A stretch of DNA of 64,000 nucleotides from positions 2,170,001-2,234,000 of the forward strand of contig WOAB01000476.1 of the NCBI GenBank assembly GCA_027886185.1, in the 5' to 3' direction. A program made the translations under genes and the position numbers. Below the pieces are notes generated by a model, which saw only the letters and a list, made by a program, of their open reading frames with translations, was not told the origin of the DNA and ran no database searches. This stretch comes from Rheum nobile (Eukaryota; Streptophyta; Magnoliopsida; Caryophyllales; Polygonaceae). Below, piece after piece: positions 44,552-56,900 of this stretch (its first letter is position 1; each line of letters begins with the position of its first letter).

Positions 44552-47049
44552 TAAATTGCTAAGAATTTGTCTTATTTTATATTATATTAAAGTTAATTAG
44601 ACAATTTAGAATTATTCTATGCTATTTATTGTCATGGTTGAATTATTTTAAAGTTATTTTGAATATTTAGAATCATTCTATGATATTTTGTTTTGATGAC
44701 AAGTAATTGTTTGTTATATAGCATTTCTTAAATACATTTCCTAAAGCAATTAGTTTTGTTATTGAGCCAATCAAGATAGTAGTTAGAAACAGATTAACTG
44801 ATTTTTTACACTAATCTAAACAAGTGCAAAATTATAATATAGATATATTAAACATTATGAAGATCGTTTCATATCCAAGTTAAACTTAGTGTTATTGGCC
44901 CAATCCAGAAATTATATATATTAAAAGTATAGAACTATAATTGAAAAACATTAAAATGTAATTTGGTTCTACTTGTCAAAATAAATTGCAAATCTGTTTA
45001 ATTAAAAAGTGATTAGATTATTATGTGGTATACAAATTATGAATAAAACTAAAACTGAAATTCATTATGAGTAAAACTCAAATTGTAAATTACTTAGGTT
45101 ATTATTTGTCTGAATTCGGGTAAGGCAACTAGATATATTAAACATTATGAAGGTCGTTTCAAATCCAATTTAAAAACAATTTTAGTGGACCAATAATAAA
45201 AAAAACCTATATCTTTGATTTAGTGGCCCAATAAACGTACATATAGTTGGCAAAATAAATTGCCAACTATATGTACAGAATATGGAAATATAATTTATGT
45301 TATAATATCCATTATGTTATCTGAATGAAGGGGTTGGATATTATATAATGATGTAAATTGCAATTACAAAAAATATATAGCATATTAATAAAATATGTAC
45401 ATTTATATTTGAGCATATATATTTCAATTAGAATCATTCATAACATATACAAGGATAGTATATAAACCTTCCTGTGTTATAATAGCTTTGTATATGTAAA
45501 TATATGGAAGATGATTTATTAACATATATATATTACAAAGATATATAAGCTGAGTAATTATAACTTCTATATATCCTGTGAGATTTGAGGGTTGTCTTTT
45601 CAGAAAACCTAAAGGTGCTGTTCATCGTTAATGTAAAGTGATGGCTGTGGTTATATGAGAACCCTAATATGCTGTTCATCGTGAATTTTAGATCTATTGC
45701 TGAGTTTTGTTACAGGTATACCATATGTTTAACTTGGGTTACTTACTATGTAATTTTGTTGTGTTTGTTTATAGGTACATAAATCAGATTAGTTCATAAG
45801 TTGTACATACTTTTAAACCTAGAATTTGAGGATGGATTTTGCTTAAAAAAAAATTTGCATGCTTTGAATACAAATGTGCAGGTCATAATAACTAAACCTA
45901 GAATTTCAGGATGGGTTAAATTTGATTACTAGACTAAAAGTTTTGGCATCATAAAGCATACCTTCAGTTCTTCTTTTTTCTCTATATATTTTTCTCTATA
46001 TATGTTATCCCCTCTTCCTGTTGAGATCTCCATAAGCTCAGCTCCCATGTATAGCTTTAAGAGAAAGAAAATATATATAATGAGTACAAAAGTAAATGAG
46101 CAAAAACAAAATAATAACAGTATTGTCAATGAATTGTTAAATATAGTACTCATACCTTTACTAATACTGTATGAATGATCCTAGGATATGATAGTGTTGT
46201 TTCTTTCATCCAAATTTGCATTCTGCATTATTGATAAAAAAATACATCAGTAATAGTTTGATAAAAAATATCCACATGTCCTGATATCCAATGAGAATCT
46301 AGGAAACAGAAAAACATTACCTGACTGTGCATAACATGTAAAAGTTACTTCTTGATATGATACCCTGATAGCATGTTTTGTATACACTAGACCTGTAAGT
46401 GCAAACATTTATTGTCATGTAAGTAATTATGTAACAAAGCAAATAATAAAGTTTCATTGTACTAAATTATACATATTAAAAACACATGCCTTTAAAGGTT
46501 TGTCATTCTTAGGATAACCATAATATCAGGTTTATGAATCTCATATTATAATAATCTACTTTAGAGCTAATATGTTGTATTTATTGCATGTAAGAGAATT
46601 AGAAATTTTGCACACATAATAGGAGTTCAAATATGATAAGACATATGTTTTATCCTTAGGTTACACATGATATGAGTTTTACATTCTTTTGTTAGGCATA
46701 TAAAACAGAGCTATGATGGTTTATTGAATGCATGCAACCTATATAGCTATTATGTATTTAGAATTGGATTTATAATCTCTAAAAATAAATCAAACAAATG
46801 AACAACTTGAACATCAAACATGATCATCTTTATTAAAGCTTATATTATGGTAGTTAATATTAATATTAAAAATAATTATAACAAATATAACCTAGCAGAT
46901 TGCAAAAGTATTCCAGTTCGTGGTTTGAAGAGAACAAGTTATCTATAATGGCTATTATGTATTGCAGGAATCAGTTGTTGTGAAGAGGAAAGGGCTTTTA
47001 CTTGTGAGAGAAAGCTTTAGTCAAATCATTATCAACTCAGTGACAGTAA
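44552..47049 (+). other. Helitron 2 AT-rich interior
   Basis: No supported gene. A segment around AGATATATTAAACATTATGAAG is repeated near 44840 and 45130. Small ORFs (for example 45929-46153, minus) show no domain. Confidence 0.5.
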
Positions 47050-47282
47050 CAGGTAAATCAAATATTTACAATGAACAATGTTCTATTCATAATCTATATA
47101 CATTAAACATGGGAGCTGAGCTTTAGTCAAATCATGAATTTTTGCACAGGCCTTGACTTATACTGTATAGGTAAATCAAATATTTACAATGAATAAGGTT
47201 CTATTCATAATCTATATATATTAAACATGGGAGCTGAGCTTTAGTCAAATCATGAATTATTACACAGGCCTTGACTTATACT
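47050..47282 (+). repeat. Tandem duplication, about 115 bp unit
   Basis: Two near-identical units, each with GTAAATCAAATATTTACAAT and GGGAGCTGAGCTTTAGTC, lie head to tail. Confidence 0.8.
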
Positions 47283-47377
47283 TTATGAATTAATTATTTA
47301 AATAGTAGTGCAAGTTTGTGGATTTAGGGTGACAGAAAAAAAAACTACATGCAAAACATGATTACACACTCTAATTG

Positions 47378-47517
47378 TAAGAAAATCTATATTCAGTATT
47401 ATTTAATTTGTTTAGAGTCACATATAAATTAAGAATTAGATATACATGTGTTAAGTTTGTTGATATATAGTAGAATAAATTAAGAATTAGAGAGTCCCAT
47501 ATAATTTAAGAATTAGA

Positions 47518-47612
<95 letters not shown>

Positions 47613-47821
47613 AGAGAGAGAGAGAGAGCCAGCGAGAGAGAGATTTGGGCCTTTAAGAAAATCTATATTCAGTATTATTTAATTTGTTTAGAGTCACATA
47701 TAAATTAAGAATTAGATATACATGTGTTAAGTTTGTTGATATATAGTAGAATAAATTAAGAATTAGAGAGTCCCATATAATTTAAGAATTAGAGAGGGAG
47801 GGAGAGAGAGAGAGAGAGAGC

Positions 47822-47880
<59 letters not shown>

Positions 47881-47890
47881 CAATTAGTGA
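47378..47890 (+). repeat. 276 bp tandem duplication containing long (GA)n tracts
   Basis: The block starting GAAAATCTATATTCAG occurs at 47381 and 47657 (276 bp apart). Each unit ends in a long GA run (about 47517-47642 and 47797-47877) interrupted by CCAG motifs. The second run is shorter. Confidence 0.9.
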
Positions 47891-48300
47891 CTGTTTGGTT
47901 GTGTTTTTACTCGGTTATATTATATTTGGGCCAATAAGCCCAATAATTGTACCGATTAATATCTGTTTCATATACATTTTGTTTTTAAAAAACACATTAT
48001 ACAGAAATGTCATAATCTTGATAACAAGCAATAATACAATAGGCGGCCCAATAAGCCAATTAACTTACATATATTATTGGGCCAAACCAGATTAAACTTT
48101 TTTTTTGGCCTCATTTGGGCCAAAGCAGATTTTTTTTGGGCCAAAGCAGAATTAATAATTATATATTTGGTGAACAAAATAGTAACAACTATATATATTT
48201 AAGTGGACCGATTTTGATATATTATTTATTCTTTTTGTCAAACCGGTTTGACCTAAGTTATGTTTTTTTAGTTTTTTTCATATAATATCAGAAGTTACGT
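47880..48300. promoter_or_regulatory. Cluster of TGGGCY (site II-like) motifs in Helitron 2
   Basis: Several GGGCCAATAAGCCC-type and GGGCCAAA motifs within 250 bp. No gene. It resembles the cluster at 29744-30310 in Helitron 1. Confidence 0.35.
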
Positions 48301-49200
48301 ACAAATTAAAGAAAACAAATTACTTTCTCCCCAAATACTATGTGAAGAACAAACTTGAAAAAATATATGAAATCAAAAAAATTAACGATAAAGAAAATGA
48401 TAGATGAGTTTATTACCAAACATGAAATTCGAAATTTAAGGTTTTGAAATATCTTAAAATTTTCAGATAAATTCAAAAGACAGAAAAGAAAACTAACTTT
48501 GGATCTTATTCTGGAAATTCCCTGAATATTATTCAAAAAATCTTCATCATCGACGACTTCTTGTCTTCCAGATCTCCAACCCAGATACATGTTTCAAGAA
48601 AAAACAAATGAAACTAACATTAGATCTGGTGTCATAGAAGATAAATCATAGGTTAAAATTATATGATCCATAAAGCAACTTCTATCGAGATCAATATAGA
48701 GACTGACAAAGAGACAGAGAGAAATGAAATTACCTTTGAAAGATCTGGATCTGAAGATGAGTCTGTTATCCCGGATCTTCGATCAAAGGAATATTTAGGT
48801 TTCTGGGGAACATATGATTGTAAGATCGATATTAGTATTGGTCACTTAGAGAAAGAGGATGCATAAAAATGGAGATGTTCATTTTGTGCTTCACTGAAAT
48901 TTGTGGATGTCGAAAATGGAAGATGAAATCGGAAAGAAAAGTGGATATTAAATGTGGAAAGATTGAAAATGGTAAATCTGGAAATGGAAGGTGGTAGAAG
49001 GAAAGAAGAGACGCGTCCCATATAAGCTTCAAAGTTAGAAATGGAAAGATTTAACCAGAACCCTAAAATTGGAAAGTGAGAGAGAAGAGAAGAGAAGCGG
49101 CGCATAATGAAATGTTGAAATGAATTTAGGGTTTCTGTTTTAGGGTATCCTCTAACGCTATAGTTGGGCTTCGGCACATGAGTTCGATATTGGACCAGAT
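48301..49200 (-). other. Possible minus-strand transcription unit 1 (promoter and leader)
   Basis: Read leftward from about 49160, the sequence has teloboxes (AAACCCTAAA), CT-rich leader sequence and an ATG near 48866, with a plausible splice donor near 48735 (CAAAGGTAAT). The candidate first exon contains stops in some frames and I cannot assemble a protein. Low confidence that it is a gene. Confidence 0.25.
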
Positions 49201-49980
49201 ATGGCTCGACATTGGGCCTGGAAAATGTTTTCGATATTTCTAAACGGATTATTGAAGTCGAGCGTTTACATTGGGCCGGAGTATTATCCCATTAATGTAA
49301 CTAGAATTGACTTTTTTTGTGTGTTTATTTTTAAAAAAGTTACCATTTGTATTTCAAATTAGTAAGTTATTTACATTTTTTTTTGTGATTTAATGCCAGA
49401 ATTGGCCTATTGGGCTTGACACTGGATCTATGCCAGAATTGTGCTAATGGGCTTGGTCGTACTAGCAATTTAAAAATTATGTTGGCAACTGTTATTGTGT
49501 TTCGAAAACTTCCACATTAAGTATATTGGGCCAAAAAACGTATTGGGTCAAGTAGCCCATTACTCAATGTAGGTTTTAGGGTTAATATAAACTCTGATGC
49601 AAATTTTTACTATTTAATTTATTTTATAATATACTATATGCATGCAATTAGATGAAGAAACATCTAGAATAACATAATATTTCGATTTTTTTTTAAATAA
49701 TGAGATGTATGATATTTATTAGATTATTAAATGATTAATGTTTCATCTATCCTACATCTTAAAACAAATTCGAAACTTAATTCAAAATACCTGTCGAAAT
49801 CAAAGAAATGTGTTAAAAAAAATTCATTTTGGTGAAACAAGTGAAATAGCGTCTTTCAGAAATGAAACCCTAAATTACATAGAAAGAGAAATTCGGTATG
49901 TTTCTTTTCGGTAAATACAGCATCGAGAGTGAAATTCTGGATTTTAAGGAATCGAAACAGAAATGAATTTAGAATTTGAA
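49201..49980. other. Helitron 2 AT-rich spacer with TGGGCY motifs
   Basis: No gene. Repeated TTGGGCC/TGGGCTT motifs at 49210-49560. Confidence 0.4.
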
Positions 49981-50640
49981 AATGGAATCTTACTTTTCAT
50001 CCATGTCTGATTTGAAACCGTGTCCTGGTTTTTCAATTGTGCCATACACTTTCACTTTCGAGATCGATATCTTTTTGCCTTCTTCATCTGCATAATAAAT
50101 CGGAATATTAGACATAAATACGTGTAAGATACTAAAAAAAAACTCAGATCTGAACAATGAAAACATACCTGGCCCAAGTTCTTCAGTTAATTTAAAAATC
50201 TGATTTCGGAAGGAACTCGATCCCCATAAAAATGAGATCGGATTACATATTCAAACTGGATCTGAAAAAAAACCAACTAAAATTCAGATATTTTCAAACA
50301 GTCGAAACAAATACAAAGCGGAAGATGAAGAGGGAGAGATACACAACCTGAATTAAAATATCGTTTCTGAAGGATATCCACACAAAACGAGATTGGTTTA
50401 CATATTCAAACTGGATCTGAAAAAATAGGAACAAAATATCAGATAATCGAAATAAAATACAAAGCGGAAGATGAAGAGGGAGAGAAACACGAACCTGAAA
50501 TTCGAAATAGAAATCGCCATGGACTTTGTAGATCTTGAAATGGAAAGAAGATGAAAAACTGAAAGAAAGTGAAAGAGAGAGTTTTGGGATTTTAATCTGG
50601 AAGCTGCGCCGAGAAATGAATCTCAGATCTGCTCTAGGGT
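49981..50640 (-). other. Possible minus-strand transcription unit 2 with duplicated exon-like block
   Basis: On the minus strand a CT-rich leader is followed by CATGGCGATTTCT (ATG at 50520), matching the equivalent place in Helitron 1. Further along, two blocks beginning TTCAGATCCAGTTTGAATAT occur about 155 bp apart (at 50416 and 50261), each after a pyrimidine-rich stretch like a splice acceptor. A last block (about 50090-49990) is open and ends at a GTAAG. The frames do not join cleanly from the ATG, so a protein is not claimed. Confidence 0.3.
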
Positions 50641-51227
50641 TTTTTTGTTGCTTAAACAACGCTTATATGTAAATGGGCTTCAATGGGCCAAATTGAACCA
50701 AATCTGGCGATAACTAACGCGGCCCTGGAGAGGAAAATGAGATCCGACATGTTTTTGTGGTAATAATCTGAAACCTGTATTTTGGGCTTCGTCCAATTAG
50801 ATCGTTATTGGGCTTGAAAACGAGATCGATATTGGGCTTCCATCCTTATTACATTGGGCCGTAATTCTTTTCAGATATCTTAAAACGATATTTGGGACAT
50901 ATGTCCATTATTATTTATATTTTTGTAATAAAATGTAATAATAGAAAAATAAAAAATAAAAAATTTATTTTATTTTTAATAAGTATATAAAATCAATTTT
51001 GTAATGTACTAGGCCTATATTTCGAAAACATTCTAACTTTTTTTTTCCTATAAGTTATGTAAAAACCACATGTAAACATATCCTTAATTATTGTAATTAT
51101 AGAAGTAGATACATTTTAAATATGCAAAAAAAAAAAGATTTCCAATTTGTGTAGAACAACTGAATACAATGTCAAATAAATGTTTAAATTTTTTTTAAGA
51201 ATCTTGATTATGCAGCCTTTGTTTGTT
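50641..51227 (+). other. Spacer upstream of the small-exon gene
   Basis: About 590 bp, with TGGGCY motifs (50670-50880) close to the divergent minus-strand unit, then AT-rich sequence. It probably holds a bidirectional promoter. Confidence 0.4.
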
Positions 51228-53292
51228 ATGGACGAATTAACTCGACATAACAGAGCGATGAGATTTGCTGTTATTAGAGATAAACGACAACTGACAAATT
51301 CAAATCAAGCAGGTTATTAAATAGCATTTAATTATTTCACTGTTGTTTTCGATCAAGTTTAATATGCACTTGAATATATAAATTCATTATGCAGGATATA
51401 TTCATGGAGTTAGTAATAATTCATCTTTGACTGATCGGATTCCCATGTCCAACATTTCCAATGGTTAGTAATGTTATTTGATACATTCTTTAGTTAATTT
51501 TTTTGAACATGTATATTGTAATAAATATTTGATGTTATATAATATCATATTGTAATGATATAATTATTGTAAATTAAAGTAAATAAATTTGTAATTATTG
51601 TGTAAAAATGAATATATATAATTGTGGTGTTGTACTTTTCCTTATACTTTTAAATTTGTAACACATATATGTTTATTTATGCAGTACACCAAAATATCGC
51701 ACCGTCGGCTTTGCATTTACCCCGAAGTGATCAAAATGTTCATAATTCATGTTTATCTATAAGTGTTCGAGATCAAGAAAATAACGGTATAACGATGTCC
51801 CCGTTATGAATAACAAATCCCATTAGTTTCAATTAACAAGTAATGTGTTATGATATTTAAGCAAACTTTGTGCAGGAAATGTACTTGGAAGTCTTGGCAA
51901 CTCTGTTCTTACCCAATCTACATCATTATCTAATATTGTTCATGGTTAGTTATTTTTATAAATATATAATCTTTTATATACTTTCATGCATTTATTGTCT
52001 TCATTTTTTGGTTTTCGACATAAGCGAATAATCATTACATATTTAAATGTGAAGGGACAAGAAATACATATAATTTGCCAAGTCGTACTAATGAAGTTGA
52101 CATAATGAAGGTTGAACAAGGTACGTTAGTAAACAGTAAATATTAATTGAGTTATTTATTTTATCTAAATATTTGTAATTGGTTTCCACTAATAATTTAG
52201 CTCGACATAAGAGGATGTTGAGAATGAATGTGATTAGGCATAAGAGGCATGGAACACCATTAATTGAATCAGGTTAGCAAAAATATCGCACCGTCTTTTA
52301 AATTCTTAAAGAAATTTTTTCTCTTGCATGTAATTGGAGATGAATATACATTCCGCATTATTCAAACTATATGATCAATTACATTTTTTTATTTCAGGAA
52401 CTACCAATTCATCTGCGTTGGCAGAGTGTTCATCTACATTACCAAATTTAGGTAATTTTATAATTAAAATCATTTGTTGTATGGTTTATATCCATAATAA
52501 TATATGATTGTTATAAATATATTGTAATGTCCATAATATAAGTTACAATAAGCCCATTTCAGCCTATTATATATATGTTTCAATATATTTGTTCAACCTT
52601 TATAAAACGTGCTTACGCGTACAGCATAGTTGTTAATTTGTAACCTTTTATTATATGTATTTATATAATAAATGAAATTAATAAATATATGTTTTTATGT
52701 AGTGTCCGATAATCTTACGTCAATGGATTTGCATTTATCAAAAGCGGATCAAATCACTATTAACTCAGTTATACCTACAAGCCTAAATGACAAGGAAAAC
52801 TATGGTACCAGATTATTGTTTTATCAAGCCATTTTACTAAGTATAATATTACTTTTGTCTTATATCAGTATGTGTACTATGATATATGTATGTATTTTGC
52901 AGCTCCTTTACGTAACACAAGTCTTACTAATCAAGTTGACATAACAAATGTTGAACAAGGTATGATGGTAATGAGGAAATATTAATTGATTGAGTTATTA
53001 CATTTGAATAATTGTAATTATGTTTCATTGAAAAATTAGCTCGACGGAAAAGGATGTTGAGAATGAATGTGCTCAGACATAAGAGGCATGGAACACCAGT
53101 AAATGAACCAGGTTAGAAAAAACCCCTTAATTGTATGCTAAATCCTTAATGAAAGTTACGTTGTCATTTATTTAGATATTCATATATGTTAAAAATTATT
53201 TCATTGTTCAAAAATATGACCACTTACATGTCTCAATTTCAGCAACCACTAATTCATCTGCTTTGCCCGAGTGTTCATCTACATTGCAAAAT
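51228..53292 (+). CDS. Multi-exon Helitron gene of symmetric phase-1 exons, split by a MULE
   Basis: The proposed exons are 51228-51312, 51395-51463, 51685-51786, 51876-51944, 52055-52120, 52201-52272, 52398-52451, 52703-52804, 52903-52959, 53040-53111 and 53243-53292. After the MULE the last one ends with 63730-63733, and another lies at 63936-63974. Exon 1 is 85 nt. Every later one is a multiple of three (69, 102, 69, 66, 72, 54, 102, 57, 72, 54, 39) and begins and ends in phase 1, so the whole chain is one open frame. The 102, 72 and 54 nt exons occur twice as near-paralogues, and exon 1 resembles the Arg/Lys-rich 72 nt exon. The product so far is about 280 residues, basic and Ser/Asn-rich. 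Its place before the missing helicase suggests the N-terminal region of a Rep/helicase protein, but I do not recognise a domain. Confidence 0.65.
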
Positions 53293-53376
53293 GAAAAATT
53301 GGCAGCAAATATACCACTTTTGTGGCAATAATTGCAAAGTTGTACTTCTTTTATAGGTTATGACAAGAATACCCAC
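53293..53376 (+). repeat. MULE left terminal inverted repeat
   Basis: It pairs with the reverse complement of 63637-63720. The best shared blocks are ATATACCAC, TTGCAAAGTTGTACTT and a TTTATAGG/TTTTTGG region; outer bases are poorly conserved. Confidence 0.75.
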
Positions 53377-53935
53377 ATTTGTACCCAAATAAGGGCAAAT
53401 TTGGCAAAACACATAATTTGGTGATAATTTTGAAAAGATAAAATCGGTATTACATTTACCTTTTCTTGTCCAATTGTAATGTTTATTATAATATATTTCG
53501 AAATAGAAGAAAAAAAAGAAAATTTCAATTGATTTGCCATGATGTGACTTACCATTGGAAATGTAAACTTGAAAATTTAAGTAAAGAAAAATGAGAACAT
53601 CAGAATAATTATTCTAACAGGTAATTGCCAAATCTGAACCAAATTAATTTGCCTATTTAGTTCTAAGCTAAACGAATTAATTTGCCAAATTTAAACCCAT
53701 TTTCAACCCATTAATTTGCCTCATTAATTTGAACCCATTTTAACATCATAACATCAACCCATTTTCAACCCCCCAAAATTACTCTTCTTCACCGGACACC
53801 GAAATTGAATTCCGGCGACCTCTGTAACCGCCCTCAACCTCTGCTAACCTTCCTGAACCGTTCCGAACTTATCCTCCTCTGCTTTCGCTGGAACCATTGA
53901 AGCCCAAACAAAGAAAGAAACAGAGAAAACAGAGA
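53377..53935 (+). other. MULE promoter and leader region before the ULP1 gene
   Basis: About 560 bp, AT-rich then CT-rich. It contains a run of AATTTGCC/CCCATTTT repeats near 53640-53770. No gene was seen. Confidence 0.4.
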
Positions 53936-56900
53936 ATGGTTGTTACCAGAGCTTCCAATGATGCGACACCGCAGAAGAAAAGAAAAAGAGGGGTGGATGA
54001 AGAAGAACAAGGTGCTAAGAGGAAGGCAAAATTTGTTGCGAAGAAAACCCCTCCATCTGCAAAACCCAAAGCTACAAAATCTGCTGCGAAGAAGCCTAAA
54101 TCAGAGAGCGGTTATTCTGTGAAGAAAAATGAAGTTGTCGCTCTTATGAAAAGGTGGAAAAGCATGAAGCCTTTAACTTTCAAGGAAGATGTAAGTAAAA
54201 AAAAAAACTAATGAGGCAAATGTTTTAACTTTTCAATTTGTGCATCTAGGGTTTATTGATATCCCGACACCGTTGTGTATGTAACTTATGAAAGTTCTGT
54301 TATTCAATTGTAGATTAAGTACGCATTCTACAAAGGAGACCCTTTATATGGAAGAATCAATATCAACTGTAGGATTTCATACGTGCGTGATATTGAAAAC
54401 AAATTGACTGGTGCAGATTGGAGAAGGATAATTGCAAGCCCTTTTGGAAATGTAATGAAAATGCTGCGTCAGGTTACATTTTCTTCCCAAACTGTACATA
54501 CTGTTCTTTTTAAGCAACTAAAATCAAAAAAGAAGTGGGAGACCTGGTACGAGATAGGTGGTAAAGTGTTAAGGTTTTCAATGAAGGAGTTTGCATTGAT
54601 AACTGGTTTAAATTGTGGCCAAATGCCACCAGAATCAGTTGGGAAGAAGAAAAAGAAAGATGTACAAGTGATGGAGAAATTCTTTGGTGGTCTTGCTGGT
54701 CCTAAAACCTCAGTGCAAGACTTGTATGAGAGGTTCAGGGATTATAGACTGCTAGATAATTACAAGTTGAAGATGGCATTGCTTTTGATAGTTGAAGGTA
54801 TTTTTCTTGGAGGAGATAAGAAGAGACTAGTTAAAGCTGAACATGTGAAGCTTCTGGATAACATGGACAAGTTTTGGGATTATCCTTGGGGAAGAGTTGC
54901 GTATAAAGAGTTTCACAGGTCTTTGACAAAATCTCTGGCCAGAAGAATGCTTACTGTTGAAAAAGCTTTGCTACTCTCTGAAGATGCAAGGATTCCCTAT
55001 ACCATTCAAGGAATGCCAGTTGTATTTCAGGTATATTAAATTAGTAATTGCATTTGCCTATATATCCCTGACAAGTTTGATAGTGTTGGGTGGTGGGATT
55101 TAAGTGTTTAAACTTGAAGTGATACCTATAAAGTAAATATTTGAAGTTTGAGAAACTGTTGGATCACTTTTAAATCAAAGAATTGAATTGTTATATGGAA
55201 TTTGTCCTGAAATCATGCAAACATTTTTTTGAATTGTTAAAGTTCATACAAGTTTTAATATGCTTGACTAGTTACCTAGTGAAGGGTGTCTGGATTTGAA
55301 ATGTTAAAGTTCATACAAGTTTGAATAATGAAAAAGTTGTGTCTATGTAGGTTTGGATATGGGAATGTGTCCAAAGCTTTGGAGTCCAGTACGCTTCCAA
55401 GATAAATGAGACAGCTATACCCCGAGGTCTTCGTTGGTACTCAGAGCAATGTCCTGAACATGGACTGCTTCAGTTGTGTTTTGCTGATCCAAAGCTGAAG
55501 GTCCTGCCTATTCTCATACCTGATGAATCTGAGAAGAGTTTGTTAAGTGCCTGCAGATTCCATGATGAAGTCAAGGACCCTTTCTTTGACAAAATAGTAT
55601 CTGAGGCTATGGCTATGGGAAAGGCAAATGCCAAACTGAAAGAGCATAACAAGGGGAAAGAGGCTTTCAAAGGAGAAGTTAGTGGTGATGCAAATGCAAG
55701 GCAGATGATGGATATCATTAATCAGTTGTGTAACAAGATTGCTAAGATGGAACACGGTCTATGTGAGAGGATTGACAGGTTGGAGAGGAACAATGTCCAA
55801 GTTTTTGAAAAGGTTCCTAAGAGGAAGAAAATAATGGTTAAGAAGTCTAAGGCTCAAGCAAGTGATAGTGATAGTGAAGAGTTTGATGGAGTTGATGATT
55901 ATATAGATGATTCAGAAGGTTATGAGACTGAAGCAAGTGATAGTGAAGGTAGTGACAATGAAAAAAGTGAGGATGATGAAAAGGCTGTTAGTGAGGATGA
56001 AAAGGCTGGTAGTGAAAAGGCTGTTAGTGAGGATGAGAATGATGAAAAGGCTGTTAGTGAGGATGAAAAGGCTGGTAGTGACAAGGCTGTTAGTGTGGAT
56101 GAGGATGATGAAAAGGCTGGTAGTGACAAGGCTGTTAGTGGAGATCATAATTTGATGGATGTTGATACTAAGGTATGACATTCCAATTATTTTAAGATTT
56201 CTACTTTCATAGATATTTTAAACAAGTATGGCAGGATATGGAGTTGAAGAAACTTAAATTAGATAGATAACACTAAAAATTATCTATCATTGCAGGGAAA
56301 TGAAACAGAAGAAGGAAGCAGTGAGCCCATTATTGAGAATAATCAAGAATTTGTTAGTGAGGCATTTGAACAAAATTCAAAGGATAATGATGTGAACCTA
56401 GATGACAACCCTAGAGACAGTGATGAAAATGTGGCCATACAAGACAATTCTGGTTTGGCCATACAAGTATATAAGGTATGCCATAAGTACATGTCGAGTG
56501 TATTAATGAAGCATGACAGGTTATAAATTTTGAGAAATGTGTTGTAGCTTTTAAAAATTGGAATATGCACATTATTTTGAAGTAATATATATTTTTGTGG
56601 TAAATGTAACTTCATGAATTGGAGGAAAATTATGTATTAGTTGGTGTTGGTAGAAGAACTGGAGATATAGTAATGGATGTTGTAGCTGACATTAGTGAGA
56701 AGCTAACTGATAAGGATGGAATGCCTGATGATGATGTTGATGCCCCTAGGGAGCATGATGAGTTGATACCGAATGTTGATAGTACTATCACAGATGATGT
56801 AGAAGATGCCCCAAAGAAAGAGCAGGAAAGCCAGGAAGCAGAAGTCCAGGTTTCTAGGGCAGTAGCCGTTCATTTATTGAGAAGGAAGTTAGAGAGAAGG

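Noticed and set aside
48663..48866. 67-residue plus-strand ORF
   Set aside because: It runs against a minus-strand leader-like region; no domain, no promoter and no splice support.
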